This document shows positions 1 through 10,644 of a stretch of 64,000 bases of DNA, one piece after another. The DNA is from Ornithodoros turicata (Eukaryota; Arthropoda; Arachnida; Ixodida; Argasidae): positions 1-64,000 of the forward strand of contig NW_026999324.1 of the NCBI RefSeq assembly GCF_037126465.1, in the 5' to 3' direction. Within the stretch, counting starts at the first letter, position 1; each line of letters starts with the position of its first letter. The notes below the pieces were generated by a model. It had not been told where the DNA came from and did not search any database. It saw nothing but the letters and a program-made list of their open reading frames with translations. The translations under genes and the position numbers were made by a program.

Positions 1-639
1 ACCGCTTCTTTAAACACGCATATATGCTTAACTTTACCTGGGCCTATTTAGACACACCCTATGCAAAATAGTTTCTTCCGTTGGTTGTAGTTTTATTCGG
101 ACCGCGCTGCTTTTCGCAGATTGTTCCTTTCTGAAGGACGCGGAAGAGTGTTCGGTTTTTACGTCTCCGTTAGAAAGTGAAATTGATTGTGCTGTCTGGT
201 TACGCCATCGGACAAAAGAGATAGGAGAAAGGTGTGTGCTTGCCAGGAAGCGCCTCTGGCGAGAAGAATGTCAGGAGCACTTCCCATGGGGTAACTCCAG
301 GCGTAAGAGTTCTGCGGCCCAAATGGCAGACGATACGTAACGGGTGTTGATGTACTGTAAGGGGCAAGGTGGCACGGGAGGGAAGCGGCGACACAGCCCA
401 TGCCTCCTCAGAAAATCAATCATGGGCGCACTATGTTATCCGACAGAAAATATGTACCGTATGTGACGCTGATGGAGCTCTTTTCATTGATAAAAGAACC
501 GCGAATAGAATTTTGTCCCACGATAGATATAGGCACAAAGTATGCGGAAGATCCAACTAGATATCAACTGCATGGATATAACTCCAGGGCGTTTGTTTCA
601 TTCGATTCAGATGTTATACCTACAGGGTGGACGCTCTAA
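1..639. other. No recognised feature
   Basis: Only short open frames occur on either strand and none shows a recognisable motif. No repeat shared with the rest of the window was noticed. Confidence 0.4.
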
Positions 640-960
640 AAGATGAAAGATAAGAGTCACTGAAAAGGTTAGCCAGCTGTAGGACTCGAATCCCCATCTT
701 CTGGATTACCGGTCCAGGGCTTACCAATTGAGCTAAGCTAACACACCTCCAGCCACTTCAAAACGTGCGTCATCTTGGACAAACCAACCACTCTCTATCA
801 CTCACTCATCCCCGTTTTCACTCTTACATTTTTCTCACTCATACACACAATCATACGACAGGATAGACGCAAGCGGCATCTGTTGAACGTGAGACAATTG
901 ATTGCTGATGCTGAAACACATAGAAAGGACAAATACATACAATGCCTCAAGTGCAGGTGT
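640..960 (-). repeat. tRNA-derived SINE unit (tRNA-Thr-like head), minus strand
   Basis: On the minus strand positions about 671-742 fold as a tRNA: a 7-bp acceptor stem with two G-T pairs, a D arm with A-box-like GCTCAATTGG, an anticodon stem around a loop whose central triplet is GGT (Thr), and a T arm. The remainder, about 743-960, matches the 250-bp linker between two tRNA-like modules at 51.8-52.2 kb. The shared 3' flank reads CTTTTCAGTGAC. The T arm has drifted and position 33 is C instead of T, so this is a SINE copy and not a working tRNA gene. It resembles tick tRNA-type SINEs such as Ruka, but that name is only a suggestion. Confidence 0.75.
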
Positions 961-1140
961 ATGGTTTGTCCTTTCGGATGACGCACCCTTGGAAATTGCT
1001 GGGAGGTGTGTCGGCATATCTCAATTGGTAAAGCCCTGGACCGGTAATCCAGAAGATGTGTGTCCGAGTCCAACAGCTGGCTAACCTTTTCAGTGACTTC
1101 CATCTTTCATCATTAATTTCTTAGGGACTTGAGGCTTTGT
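961..1140 (+). repeat. tRNA-derived SINE unit, plus strand, inverted relative to its neighbour
   Basis: The same tRNA-Thr-like module appears at about 1009-1083 on the plus strand, preceded by the GATGACGCACC block and followed by the CTTTTCAGTGAC tail. Together with the minus-strand unit at 640-960 it makes an inverted pair. Base changes in the acceptor and D arms show it is not a working tRNA. Confidence 0.7.
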
Positions 1141-1149
1141 ATGTGTTTG

Positions 1150-1470
1150 ATCTTTCTGTGTGTTCCAGCCAGGGCTTGGCACGATACTTAAAAAGTACCT
1201 TCGATACCAATACTCGAAACCCTCCAAAAAGAAAACAATACCGATACAAGATACAGAAGCGAAATTGATTTCCGATACAGATACTCGATTCTGTATCGTC
1301 GATGCTTCGATACATCACTGAAATCCCGAATATAATAAAGCTGGTGTTAAGATTAGCGAAGTTTACATCAGTGAAATCCGAATATAATAAAGCTGGGAAT
1401 ATGATTAGGGAAGTAAACAAAAAATCTGCTATTTCTGGAACCTTCAGTGTATTTTTATAGCGCACACTTT
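1150..1470. repeat. CGATAC-rich repeat with a ~54-bp tandem duplication
   Basis: The stretch is full of CGATAC/GTATCG words. Near 1313-1420 a block containing GAATATAATAAAGCTGG occurs twice in tandem with few changes. The word composition is like the hAT-like element at 18.1-19.0 kb. No coding potential is visible. Confidence 0.5.
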
Positions 1471-2235
1471 CTGAAAGGGCTTAAACATATCCAACCGCTC
1501 AACTGAACTTATTGAAGCTCAACTGTCTGTGCAGCTAGCCTTGTTAAAACTTTAGATTGGACTGAAGCCATGGGTACGTTGAAATGATCGCTTCCATAAG
1601 CACCCTAACAAAAAACAATTCTTTAAGATAATGTCCTTCATGCGTACCGGTCTGTGAGCACTTGACTATACATACGAATAAACCGGAGGCTTTTTTTCAG
1701 CTGGGTTTCGTTTGGTATTGCAGTACTTACCCGGTAGCCTCTGACTTTCCTCTGCGTGTGTCACAGACCCTGAGCGTGTCCCAGAGCACGGCAGTCCCCC
1801 ACAGCTCTTGCAAAATCTGTATCAAAATGCGTGTTACTGCGCACGGAGGAATCCGTGCCTCTCTATTGGTCGGACGCCACAAGCGTGTCCGGATTGGTTG
1901 CCGGAATTTGAAAAGGGCACTTCGGCACTCGGCGGAGTGCGAATGGTGGATGCGGCGGAATTCGAATGGTGGACGCCGGGCCGGCTTCCGCCGGTGTCTT
2001 TCGTTGGGAGTCAAGTGCGTTGGCCGTCTCATCCGTGTATGATGCTGACTTTGATCGTGTTCTACTGTTTCTCGACAGAAGCATGGGACTACGAGCAGCC
2101 AATCGGATTTCAAAGTAAAGTGTTGTCGTGAATTCTGGCTCGATGAACATGTTCGAGCGCCGTTAGATCTGCATAGCGATGACAAGAAAATAGGTTCAGG
2201 AAGCAGCACCATTCTGTGTTTGACGTGTAGCAGGC
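1471..2235. other. No recognised gene
   Basis: Overlapping open frames on both strands at 1727-2296 lack motifs and look like chance frames in GC-rich DNA. A short internal repeat of CGAATGGTGGA occurs near 1940-1975. Confidence 0.35.
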
Positions 2236-3045
2236 AAGGACACGATGATTGAGAGGTTGTGCGCAATACCGACACAAGGTCGCGTTCACGACACATGCCG
2301 GTCTCTTCGGATTCAATGTGCTACCTTTCGGGCTTTGCAATGCGCCTCCCACGTTCTAAAGATCACGTTGTCGGGGACCTCAGATTCTGTCCCTGTTATT
2401 TGGACGACATTCATCGTTTTCAGTAGGACTCCTCAAGAACACCTACGGCACCACAACGCCGTCTCTCTCGTCTGCGGTCAGTTCACCTCAAGGTCAAACT
2501 CCAGAAGTGCAACTTTTTAAAGAACAACGTCTTGTATCTTGGGCACCATGTTGGCCCAGATGGCATTCATACTGACCCGGCCAAGACTGAGAAGGTTGTG
2601 AACTTGCCCTCACCGCAAAGTGCGGAGGAGCTCTGGTCGTTGTTGGGTTTAGTCGTATTAACGCCGGTTCACCAGAGATTTTGCCACTACCTCCTCTCCT
2701 CTGCATCGTCAGCTCGAAAATACCGCCTTTGCGTGGACTGAGGCTGTTTTTGCCCACCTTAAACGCCTTCTCACACGCGCGCCGGTCCTCGCTATCCAGG
2801 CTTCAGCCTGCCCATCATTTTGGAGACGGATGCAACCGACAGCGGTTTCGGCGTTGTTCTCTCAAGAGCGAAACGAGACCGATAGTCATAGCTTACGGAA
2901 GGCAAGCCCTAACCAAGCCCGAGAGGAAGTACAGACTCACACGCAAAGAGCTGCTCTCACTTGTTTATTTCATTCGCATATTCCGTCATTATCTTCACGG
3001 CAAGGAGTCTGTCTGCAGGACCGACCACAGTGCACTACAATGACC
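2236..3045 (+). pseudogene. pol: Degenerate Ty3/gypsy reverse transcriptase and RNase H
   Basis: Several frames together show gypsy pol. A frame near 2260-2400 gives an RT palm-like stretch. At 2536 the frame reads LYLGHHVGPDGIHTDPAKTE, the RT thumb signature, followed by a LPSPQSAEELWSLLGL connection segment. Near 2810-2880 ILETDATDSG is the RNase H start. At 2885-3043 the frame reads KPERKYRLTRKELLSLVYF and then CRTDHSALQ. Frames change at least four times and stops are present, so the copy is dead. No LTR, primer-binding site or integrase is attached. The gypsy protease fragment next to it lies on the other strand. Confidence 0.85.
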
Positions 3046-3076
3046 CAGGTGCTTCACACCCAGAGTTCAATGAACT

Positions 3077-4270
3077 CTAGCGTCTCCGACTGGTGCACAT
3101 CCTGTCTGAAATGCTGCTCACGGAAACTCCCACAAGTAACACCTCATGCTCCTCTGCGTCACCCGTATGTGGCGGCAGTATAGTAGTGATCGCTGAGCAC
3201 AGGTCCAGTGGCTGACGTACGATTCCCTGCGTGTGCTTCGGTCCTGTTTGTGTTCGAACAAGCTTGAGGGTGCGGGCGTCGAAGTCGATGATGTAATGAT
3301 GTGTGACGAGGAAGTCTACGATGAGGATGCAGTCACGCGGTATACCACGGACAACGAAACCAGGTAGAACGGTACTGGTGGTTCCCGGGACAGATATCAT
3401 CAGGTCATAAACTCCTGCGACATCCAATGGGTTACCATTGAGGTCGTAAACAGGCTGGGGTACAGTCGCTTCGGTCGGGGAACGCCTCAGTAGTGGCTGC
3501 CAGATATCGTAGTTGAGGATAGTCATACTGGATCCCGACTCTAGCAGCATCCTAACTGGCGAACCTTCAACGACGCCTGTAGTCATGATTGAGGGACCTC
3601 CCAGGTTGCCGGTGGACCACTGTATAGGCGTTCCCAGCGAGGCCGAACAAGGAATGCCGATTAGTTTCCTGTTGCCGGATACCTGGGAAATCGGGACTGG
3701 GCTTATCCTCGTGGACGCCGTGTACAACACTTTGCGAGGTGACTCGGATTGCCGCAGCGGTAGCACACTGGGACGTTTGCAGGGCGTGCACTTTGCAGAG
3801 GTGGCAAGGACATTCAGTTTCCTGTCCAATCCAGCTATCGCTGATGCAAGTCCCGTCAGTGGATCTATCGCTGGTGTGGCTTGTGACACCTAAGGCACTG
3901 TGTGCGATGCTGCGGAAGGAGATAGCGGAAATTGGCGAATAACTGCAAGACTACTAGAAAAGCATCGGCTATTTGAAAAGCATCACCAAGCGTTGCAGGG
4001 ATAGCAGAGGTGACCTTGTCTCTGGTTGCAGAGTCAAGGCCAAAATAAACCATCTCGTACCATGTCATATCTCATTTGCGGCGAAGAACGGGAAGAGGCA
4101 ATAACTTCGCCGTCGGTCCAAGAAAACGGCGAAAAAGTGCTTCTCCTAGGATTGGAAGTCCGCATATTAAGAATACATCTGTCAGGTAGAAGAAACTGCT
4201 GAAGTACTGACAAGTTTTCAGGTGCCATGTCACTAAGACGAATCCACCGCTGCCACCAAAACGTAGCAAG
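3077..4270 (-). pseudogene. gag-pro: Ty3/gypsy gag and aspartic protease fragment
   Basis: On the minus strand a 270-codon open frame (3889-3077) carries a retropepsin-like region: VRMLLESGSSMTILN, where the usual active-site DSG/DTG is ESG, then a conserved hydrophobic segment ending in IVDFLVTHHYIIDF. Upstream on the minus strand (about 4068-3865) the frame contains a gag-like helical stretch and Cys residues that recall a zinc knuckle. The Asp-to-Glu change at the catalytic position and the broken reading frames argue for an inactive relic. It is tail to tail with the RT/RNase H fragment at 2236-3045, only 31 bases away. Confidence 0.75.
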
Positions 4271-5029
4271 CTGAAAAACGTGTGGGTTTATTCTTCGTCC
4301 AATGGGATGTCCAGGTCGTTTTCGAATCTAGCGCGAGTGCTGAGTCACGAAACATACGTCGCACCGTCCTCGCGATGTTCATCACGCCCATTTCGCAACC
4401 AGGCGCCGCTACAGTACCATATAGAGTAAATTATTTGCCGTGCTGCGATATTACGCATAAATATTACACAACACTTGTGTCAGGGATCGCTAGAAAACGT
4501 TGTACTACTCGACTGGCTTCATGCAAACGTGATACTTTTTCCCAAAACAACTGACACGATAAACGTAGAAAATTATCGCCAAATATCATTGAGTAAGTTT
4601 GCTGAACCTCACTTCCCATATTATGACTTACCGTGATGAAAACGACCTTCTATTTGTAAATTAATACGTGTTCGGCAAGAATCGTTCTCATTTTATTTCT
4701 TCAAAATACGCCTCTTCAAGAGAGCCCTCCCGACTGGACACCTTGCGACAGCCGTCTCGCTTCCGATGCACGATGTATGCAGAGTGTTGAAGGTAAAAGT
4801 TCTGAACGGGCGGTCGTTTGAGCTCGGCATCAAACATGATGGGTGAGATGTGTTGTGCTTGGCGATAGTGACACAACAAGTATCACGTTTGACTGCAACG
4901 AAATGTTGAGATTAATGTTTCCTCGTTTCGTTCGCATTAGAAATGGAAGAGATTGCATAATGAGAAAATTATCCTCTGGACCACTGCTGTTCAGATCTGA
5001 GTTTTATTTTATTTCGTCGTACATCAACC
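4271..5029. other. No recognised feature
   Basis: Only short frames without motifs are seen. Confidence 0.35.
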
Positions 5030-6305
5030 ATTGCTTCTTGGATCATTCTTGGAAGTGGATTCAAGCCACTTGGACGGACGTCGACAAACGCGAAACAGAC
5101 ACGTTGCTCAGTGATGTCCTATTTTGAAACACGGTCATTTTCGGACCCTGCAGATATATAGACATTTTTAGATATAACCCTGGATTTTTAAAGCTGAAAC
5201 ATCGTGGCACACCAGCGACTTCTTCCTGTGGACATCACTTCTGGTGGATGCTGACGCTTTCATTTTAATTTTATTTCAGAAACGCAAAGCGCTCAGGTGT
5301 CGGCAGCTTCCGACTTGGGTATGTGAAAAACAGCGACGTAGCGATGATTTTTTTTTTTGGGGGGGGGGGGGTCTATGGGGCATGTTTCCCATGGGTTCTT
5401 CGGTACAATATTTATACGAGAAAAATAAAGTTAGGACAAGGAGGCGCGAGAAGCGCCTTCGTTCACTTCTTGGTTATCACGAGATCGAGTGCAGTCGTGT
5501 CTGATATTTCAACGAAAGGAATGGTGCTGTGGTATTATCGCTAGCTTGTAGACATCATGCTAATTCTGATTATACACCTGATGATAATTCTACATGGGGA
5601 CAGGGGATGTCACCCTCATCTCCCTTGCCCAATAGCACTCCCAAAGGAACGTTTTCGGATCAGGGGTTAAATCCCCAAACTTCCCCTCTGGCTACGTCAG
5701 CGTTGACATGCTTTGCACAGAATCAGCGGCTATTCCATTCGATTACGTCGTGATCGTCCAATCTGTAGTGACAGTTCTACTGACACGAGAAACTGCAGGT
5801 TATTTCACATGTAAGAGTTGAAATTCACAGTTGGGGAAATGAAGAAAAAACAGACAAGGCTATCAAATTTGGCATTTAATTGCAACCTGCAAAACCAAAC
5901 GAAATGTATGGACGCGCAGCAAACGCACAATTAACAGACATGACATCGCATATTGACTGTCTCAACGGGTAACTGGGACTTTCATGGGTCGAGAGTACAG
6001 AGGGGATTTGAGCTATTGAGGAAGTGCTTTGTGGTGTTGCGCTTTTGTGAGTAGCCTATAACAACAGTTACAACACCACGCACAACCACCCAATAAAAAA
6101 AAAAACGAACAGTCTGTGGCTCGAAATAGAAACACGCATAAAGCGCTTTGACTTTGTTGAATGTCGTTGCAAAATCATATTCTCGCTACATGAGCTCATG
6201 AAGCGAAATGATTGGTCTGCGTAACACAGGCAGGAGCTTAATATTAGTAATTGGCTTACGTTTTTTATGGGTTTCCTTCAGACCATTTCAGGCATATGTT
6301 GGCAC
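5030..6305 (+). repeat. Segmental repeat, copy 1
   Basis: This block aligns by eye, in order and on the same strand, with 6835-8065. Shared landmarks include CACGTTGCTCAGT (about 5101), GATGTCACCCTCAT (about 5607), GGGTAACTGGGACTTTC (about 5968) and TGGTCTGCGT (about 6212). The copy contains a poly-T/poly-G run at 5349-5370. It holds the putative mini-exon at 5280-5318. Confidence 0.75.
5280..5318 (+). CDS. Putative 13-codon mini-exon in segmental repeat copy 1
   Basis: A pyrimidine-rich tract and CAG precede the block and a GT donor (GGGTATGTG) follows it. Its frame reads NAKRSGVGSFRLG. The equivalent block in copy 2 (7056-7097) also has intact splice borders, is one codon longer and reads NGKCSGVGGSYRPG. 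Both lengths are multiples of three and several differences are silent or conservative, which fits a short coding exon kept in two duplicates. No protein family is recognised and neighbouring exons were not identified. Confidence 0.35.
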
Positions 6306-6379
6306 GCTCTAAATCTGCTGCAAGCCATTCAAAATCTGGCGTCAAAAACTCACCCGCACTGTTGGTGATAGATATGCTA

Positions 6380-6800
6380 ATGTCTTACGAGCTCGTCTAC
6401 GAAGCAGGGCACAGGCTGGCTAGTGGGTTCCAGCCTACTGCGGTGTCGAAGGGAATGCAGGCCGACAGCACAGCAGAAGCAGCTGTCTCGTCTAGGAGGC
6501 GGACGCGTATCGCGCTGCTGAGAGGAGATCGTCATTCCGTACTTTTACGCCTTGTGACTCCCCGCAATAGACCATTGACATTCTCCCCCAGCTACGCTGA
6601 GCAGAGCTAATGCAGCGTTCGCTCTGCGGGACATACCTCTCTCAAGCTGCTGCATTAGTTAATCGAATAAGCCTTGTGTGGTTTTCTACAGCGCAGTGGC
6701 GTTACCGCTTGAGACAAGTTGACTCTCCCCAATGCTGTCACTGCGGTGCTGTAGCGCGACCGCTCCGCCAGTCACATTCATTACATTTGCATAAATAAGA
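6380..6800 (+). pseudogene. Non-LTR retrotransposon 3' fragment (end of RNase H and Cys motif)
   Basis: A frame near 6450-6500 gives MQADSTAEAAVSS, like the end of a LINE RNase H domain (the NEKAD region), followed by a basic linker. A second frame (6610-6798) reads LRQVDSPQCCHCGAVA, like the terminal Cys motif of I/R1-type elements; compare the tail at 61.8-62.8 kb. The frame changes between the two parts. The fragment lies between the two segmental repeat copies. Confidence 0.6.
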
Positions 6801-6834
6801 TAACAGCTCATTCATTACATAAGTTATATTTCAT

Positions 6835-8065
6835 TGGTAAAGCGACTTGAACGGACATAATAACCAAAACAGGAAATAGGCACGTTGCTCAGTAATATCG
6901 TGTTTTGAAACATGGTCATTTTCAGACCCATTATCTTTCTAGGATTGAGACCCTGATTTTGAACGCTGCAACTTGGCGGCATAGCAGTTGCGTCTTTTTA
7001 TGGACATCGCGTTCTGGGAGATGCTGACTCTCTGTCTTTTTAATTCATATTTCAGGAACGGCAAGTGCTCAGGCGTCGGAGGCAGTTATAGGCCCGGGTA
7101 CGTGATGGACAGCAGCAAATATATTTCGGGAGGGGTTCTATGGGAATGGTGCACATGAAATGAGGATGTCACCCTCATTTCGTTTTCTGAAAAGCGCACT
7201 ACCAAAGGCACGGTTGTCGATGGGGGTTGAATCCCCAAACATTCTCACTGGCTTTGCCAGCAGTAACAGATTCATTGCACCAATTGAGCTGCCATTGCAT
7301 TCAATTGCACCGTCAACGTCCCAAGTGTAGCGACAGCGTGTACTGACATCGGCAGTGTCGACTATATACCATCTAAAGAAGTGAAATTTACATTTGAGAA
7401 AACTACGAAAGACCTCACACTCGTAAATTTGTCAGTTCATTTCATGCTGCAAAAGAAAACGAGATGCATTGCGGCACAGCGAACGTCCCATGAACAAGCA
7501 TGGCATCCCATCTTCAGGGTACTAAGGGGTAACTGGGACTTTCGTGAGTCGAGAGAGTAAATAAGGGGGGATTGCGGCTATTGAGGGAGTGCTTGATTCG
7601 GGTGTTGCGCTCTTCTTGTATTTTCCTCTCATTACATTACACTTTAGGAAACCTGTGTCAACATAGGTTCTAACTGAGTAGGAATTTTATCAACTCCAAG
7701 CTACGGTACATATTGACTTGACAGACTACCATGAGGATATGTAAGGAGGAGGAAAAAAAACTCTGGGAAGGACAGGGAGGAGACACATAGATAACATGCA
7801 ACAGCAAATACACTGGGGGTACGCCGGGCATGAGGTTTGGTGCTCCGGTGAATTAAAAAAAGGCAATACGTGGCGTCGAAATGGAAATATGCATCAAGTG
7901 CTGTATGTTTATTGAATGTCATTGTGAACTCAAAATTCGAGCTATGTAAGCTCGTGGAGCGAAATGACTGGTCTGCGTGACAATGGCAGAACATTAGTAA
8001 TTAATGGCATTTCGTTTTTCCTGGGTGTTCCTCGGGCGCTTTTGATACATATGTCGGTGCATTTC
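6835..8065 (+). repeat. Segmental repeat, copy 2
   Basis: This copy is collinear with 5030-6305 with many substitutions and small indels. The spacing is about 1.8 kb; the LINE fragment at 6380-6800 accounts for part of it. The putative mini-exon lies at 7056-7097. Confidence 0.75.
7056..7097 (+). CDS. Putative 14-codon mini-exon in segmental repeat copy 2
   Basis: The block is bordered by TTCAG and GGTACGTG and reads NGKCSGVGGSYRPG. It corresponds to the mini-exon at 5280-5318. The conserved frame and splice borders in two diverged copies are the evidence; the function is unknown. Confidence 0.35.
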
Positions 8066-8084
8066 CCTTAGTAGTCGCGCCAGG

Positions 8085-8420
8085 ATGCACATTATCTGAC
8101 TACGTCAGAATGGTGACAGACGCATTGCACCGATTGAGCGACCATTTCATTCCATCCCATCGTGAAGGTCCATAGTGTAGCAATAGTGTCTGATGACATG
8201 TGCACTGTCATGATGTGCACAGTTGAGAAGAGAGTAAGAATGCCACCAGGCATCGCCTCCGAAATACGCCGTATGACCGCACAGCAAACGTCCCATGGAC
8301 GGACACAGTATTACACGAGTCGAGGATGTAAATAAGAAAGGGATTGAGGGAGTGCTTTATCAGTGTTTTCGGAGTGTGTTGTGCTGTTCTTGTACGTGTT
8401 TGCCTCTTGCATTTCAATAC
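8085..8420 (+). repeat. Partial third copy of the segmental repeat
   Basis: GCATTGCACCGATTGAGC (about 8122), CAGCAAACGTCCCATG (about 8281), GAGTCGAGGATGTAAATAAG (about 8318) and GAGGGAGTGCTT (about 8346) follow the second half of copies 1 and 2 in order. The first half, including the mini-exon, is missing. Confidence 0.6.
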
Positions 8421-8949
8421 ACTTATGAAACAATATATTAACTTAACGACATTATCTACTGACATGTTGACCATGGTTTTGAAACCGTCTACCGATTGCG
8501 GCACAGATCAGCGGTCCATGCAGTGTTTTTCAAATAACATACGGCTTCTAGAAGTGTAGCATTTCTGCGCAAGCAGCATATGTTGAGCGGGAAATATATA
8601 CTCGCAAAAACAATTGATAACTGCCATTATGGCCGTTTTATGACTCATATCCCACAGCCGGCTGAATGGTCCCATCAGAATATGACGCTGATGGAAACGT
8701 TAGAAGAGTTGCAGACTGTGCGCAGTCCACAAGTTCTGATTGACTCACTCATTTACCTGTGTTGCTTAATGCATTGCATTTGGTACCGCAGAAGTTGCTC
8801 CCGCTCCTGCTGAACGTCCTGATGAAGTAAACCTCGTCGATGAACGTGAGTGCGAATATGGTTATCGCTACTTCTTCAGTGAGCAACTCCCTTAGATATC
8901 TTATCGCCCTACTACATCACGACATACAATGTAACATCTTCGCCACCTG
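8421..8949. other. No recognised feature
   Basis: No motif-bearing frame or shared repeat was noticed. Confidence 0.35.
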
Positions 8950-9080
8950 CATGTTAACTATCCCGTGCAAAGAGTGGTTTGAAAACCGAAGCGAATATGA
9001 AGCGAACAACTGATTTGGATAATCGAATACGAAGCGAATAAGTCTAGAACCGTAGCGAATAGGAAGTGAATAGCTGCAAA
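8950..9080. repeat. GCGAAT-rich repeat
   Basis: AGCGAATA-type words recur about every 15-25 bases (near 8990, 9000, 9034, 9055). A similar ATTCG-rich block lies at 16.7-16.9 kb. Such composition is common in the ends of non-autonomous transposons, but no termini could be defined. Confidence 0.4.
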
Positions 9081-9538
9081 ATGGGACCGGTTTGCCCGCA
9101 TAGGCGGAGTGGAAATCAAGAGCGAACGGAAATGTTAGCAGATAAATGATATGTTTAAAATAGGTCTACAAGCGCCAAATCTCTGTTAGTATCTATTGAG
9201 AAGGTAGTGAGGTAGGTGAGGACGAAATGGTATTTCACCACCATTGTTCTGACATAATAAAGGTCCAATTGACACGAAATGTGAAGTAAAACAGGCCTTG
9301 TCAGATGATTCCTTATATCGTTCCGATGTACCATGCAAAATGTTTCCTTTATATTCGACTCCAAGAATTTATAATGCAATTCCGAACTTGCATCTCTTGC
9401 CCTCGACTGAAAGCCGCACTTGGAACAGTAGTGACGTCAGGAGCGTTCTGTTCCGGCATCATCTAGGCTCCTCTGAGCGGGCTGTGTCAACACCACCTAC
9501 ATACACAAGGCCCCTCCGCAGCTCCGTGACGTCACCCT
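9081..9538. other. No secure gene; upstream region of a candidate gene
   Basis: A frame at 9298-9470 contains PLYSTPRIYNAIPNL, faintly like the C-terminus of a LINE polymerase, but this is too short to assign. The last 60 bases contain two TGACGTCA-like words (about 9432 and 9526), which could be CREB/ATF-type promoter sites for the ORF starting at 9539. Confidence 0.3.
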
Positions 9539-9782
9539 ATGCCGTCCGTCGGCAAGCCAACAATGGCGTCCGCTTGCTGTGGTTGCGTTCGGCAGAGATG
9601 CTATTTCGAAGACGAATTCACCCGTTTTCTCGATGTGAAACAGCGAACGAGCGTGTACTTCCGAAGAATAGGATCCTACTGCAGTGTCTGTGCCCATAAC
9701 TTACGGAATAATTGCGTACACAGCGGCAAGCCCAGCGACTTACAACTTCTGCTGCTAAGAGTACACGAAAGCACGAATAAAG
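9539..9782 (+). CDS. Candidate two-exon gene, exon 1: Cys-rich protein of unknown function
   Basis: The frame opens with two in-phase ATGs (9539 and 9563), the second in a good initiation context (ACAATGGCG). It reads MASACCGCVRQRCYFEDEF and later SYCSVCAHNLRNNC, so it holds at least eight Cys residues, including CxxC pairs that could bind zinc. The exon ends at AAAG|GTGAGT, a strong 5' splice site, in phase 1. Joining to the acceptor at 10497 keeps the frame open to a stop at 10644, giving about 130 codons. No family is recognised. Bases 9699-9748 recur exactly, inverted, inside the copia element at 11763-11812. It could be a real short gene or a relic of an unknown transposon. Confidence 0.5.
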
Positions 9783-9986
9783 GTGAGTTGAACAGCTTTA
9801 CTACTCGTTTGGACTGGTGTAGCTTTAATACTTCCTCAGGAACAGTTCTAGAACGGTTTGCAACAGCATACTTCAAAATACGTGCAAAAGTTGTACTTTG
9901 AGGCGTACAATTACAGTTTTTGGATGCAACATTGACTACGTTATGAAGGGCACCCATAGAACGCTGTGATCAAATGGCACCATTAC

Positions 9987-10256
9987 CGGCCTCGGTGGCT
10001 CAGTCGGTAGCGTGTTCGCCTTCTGATCCCGAGATCGCGGGTTCGAACCCGGCCGAGGACGTCAGCAACTCGGTGGCAGGGTACAAGTTGCTTAGACACG
10101 CAGTCTTCCGCGAGGGACGTTAAATAAGGGGCGCCGTGTGATGAGCTTTCATCGCACGTTAAAGGACCCTCAGGTGGGCAAACGCAATCCACAGACCGAC
10201 AGCTGTGGCGTCGCTCATGATCTGAGTTGTCTCGCGACGTAACCCCCAATTATTAT
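9987..10256 (+). repeat. tRNA-derived SINE in the intron of the candidate gene
   Basis: The head (about 9989-10062) contains an A box TGGCTCAGTCGG and a B box GGTTCGAACCC with tRNA-like spacing. A 190-base unrelated body follows and the element ends in an ATTATTATTACATTATTAA tail. The B box is perfect, so the copy looks fairly young. Degenerate relatives occur at 57.39-57.88 kb. Confidence 0.8.
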
Positions 10257-10497
10257 TACATTATTAAATGGCACCATTTAGTATTCACCTTGTAGAATTT
10301 TATCTTTTGTTTCTGAGAAGCTGCTTCTCCCTGTGCAACTGATCTGTCGCAGCTTAATGTTGTTCAACAGCCTGTTTACAGCTAGAACGTGTTGAAACGG
10401 AAGTTTCTATTGCTATAGCTATCTTCTTTCTCCCGAATGTATTGAGCAATGACGCTGGATCTCTCTTTCTGATTGTTCTCTTTTTTTCTCATGCAGA

Positions 10498-10644
10498 ACT
10501 TGTCGAAGTACGATTCATGAAGAGCAGCATTGACAACAAACGTATGCGTTTCGGCTACAAAGGTGCTGGGAATCTTCGCATTCTGTTGCTCAATGTTTGC
10601 TTCGTTGAGGGCCTCGAATGTAAATTCAGTAGCACGCTTTTTTA
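10498..10644 (+). CDS. Candidate two-exon gene, exon 2
   Basis: A T-rich tract and ATGCAG precede this block. Joined in phase 1 to exon 1 it reads ELVEVRFMKSSIDNKRMRFG and continues, with two further Cys residues, to TAG at 10642-10644. The phase match and intact frame support the join. Without transcript data a further splice at AAAG|GTGCTG near 10562 cannot be excluded. Confidence 0.45.

Noticed and set aside
1662..2296. Overlapping open frames on both strands as genes
   Set aside because: Frames on opposite strands are of similar length, which suggests chance openness in GC-rich DNA; no motif was seen.
9298..9490. C-terminal piece of a LINE polymerase (PLYSTPRIYNAIPNL)
   Set aside because: Too short and lacks any flanking RT, Cys motif or 3' tail.
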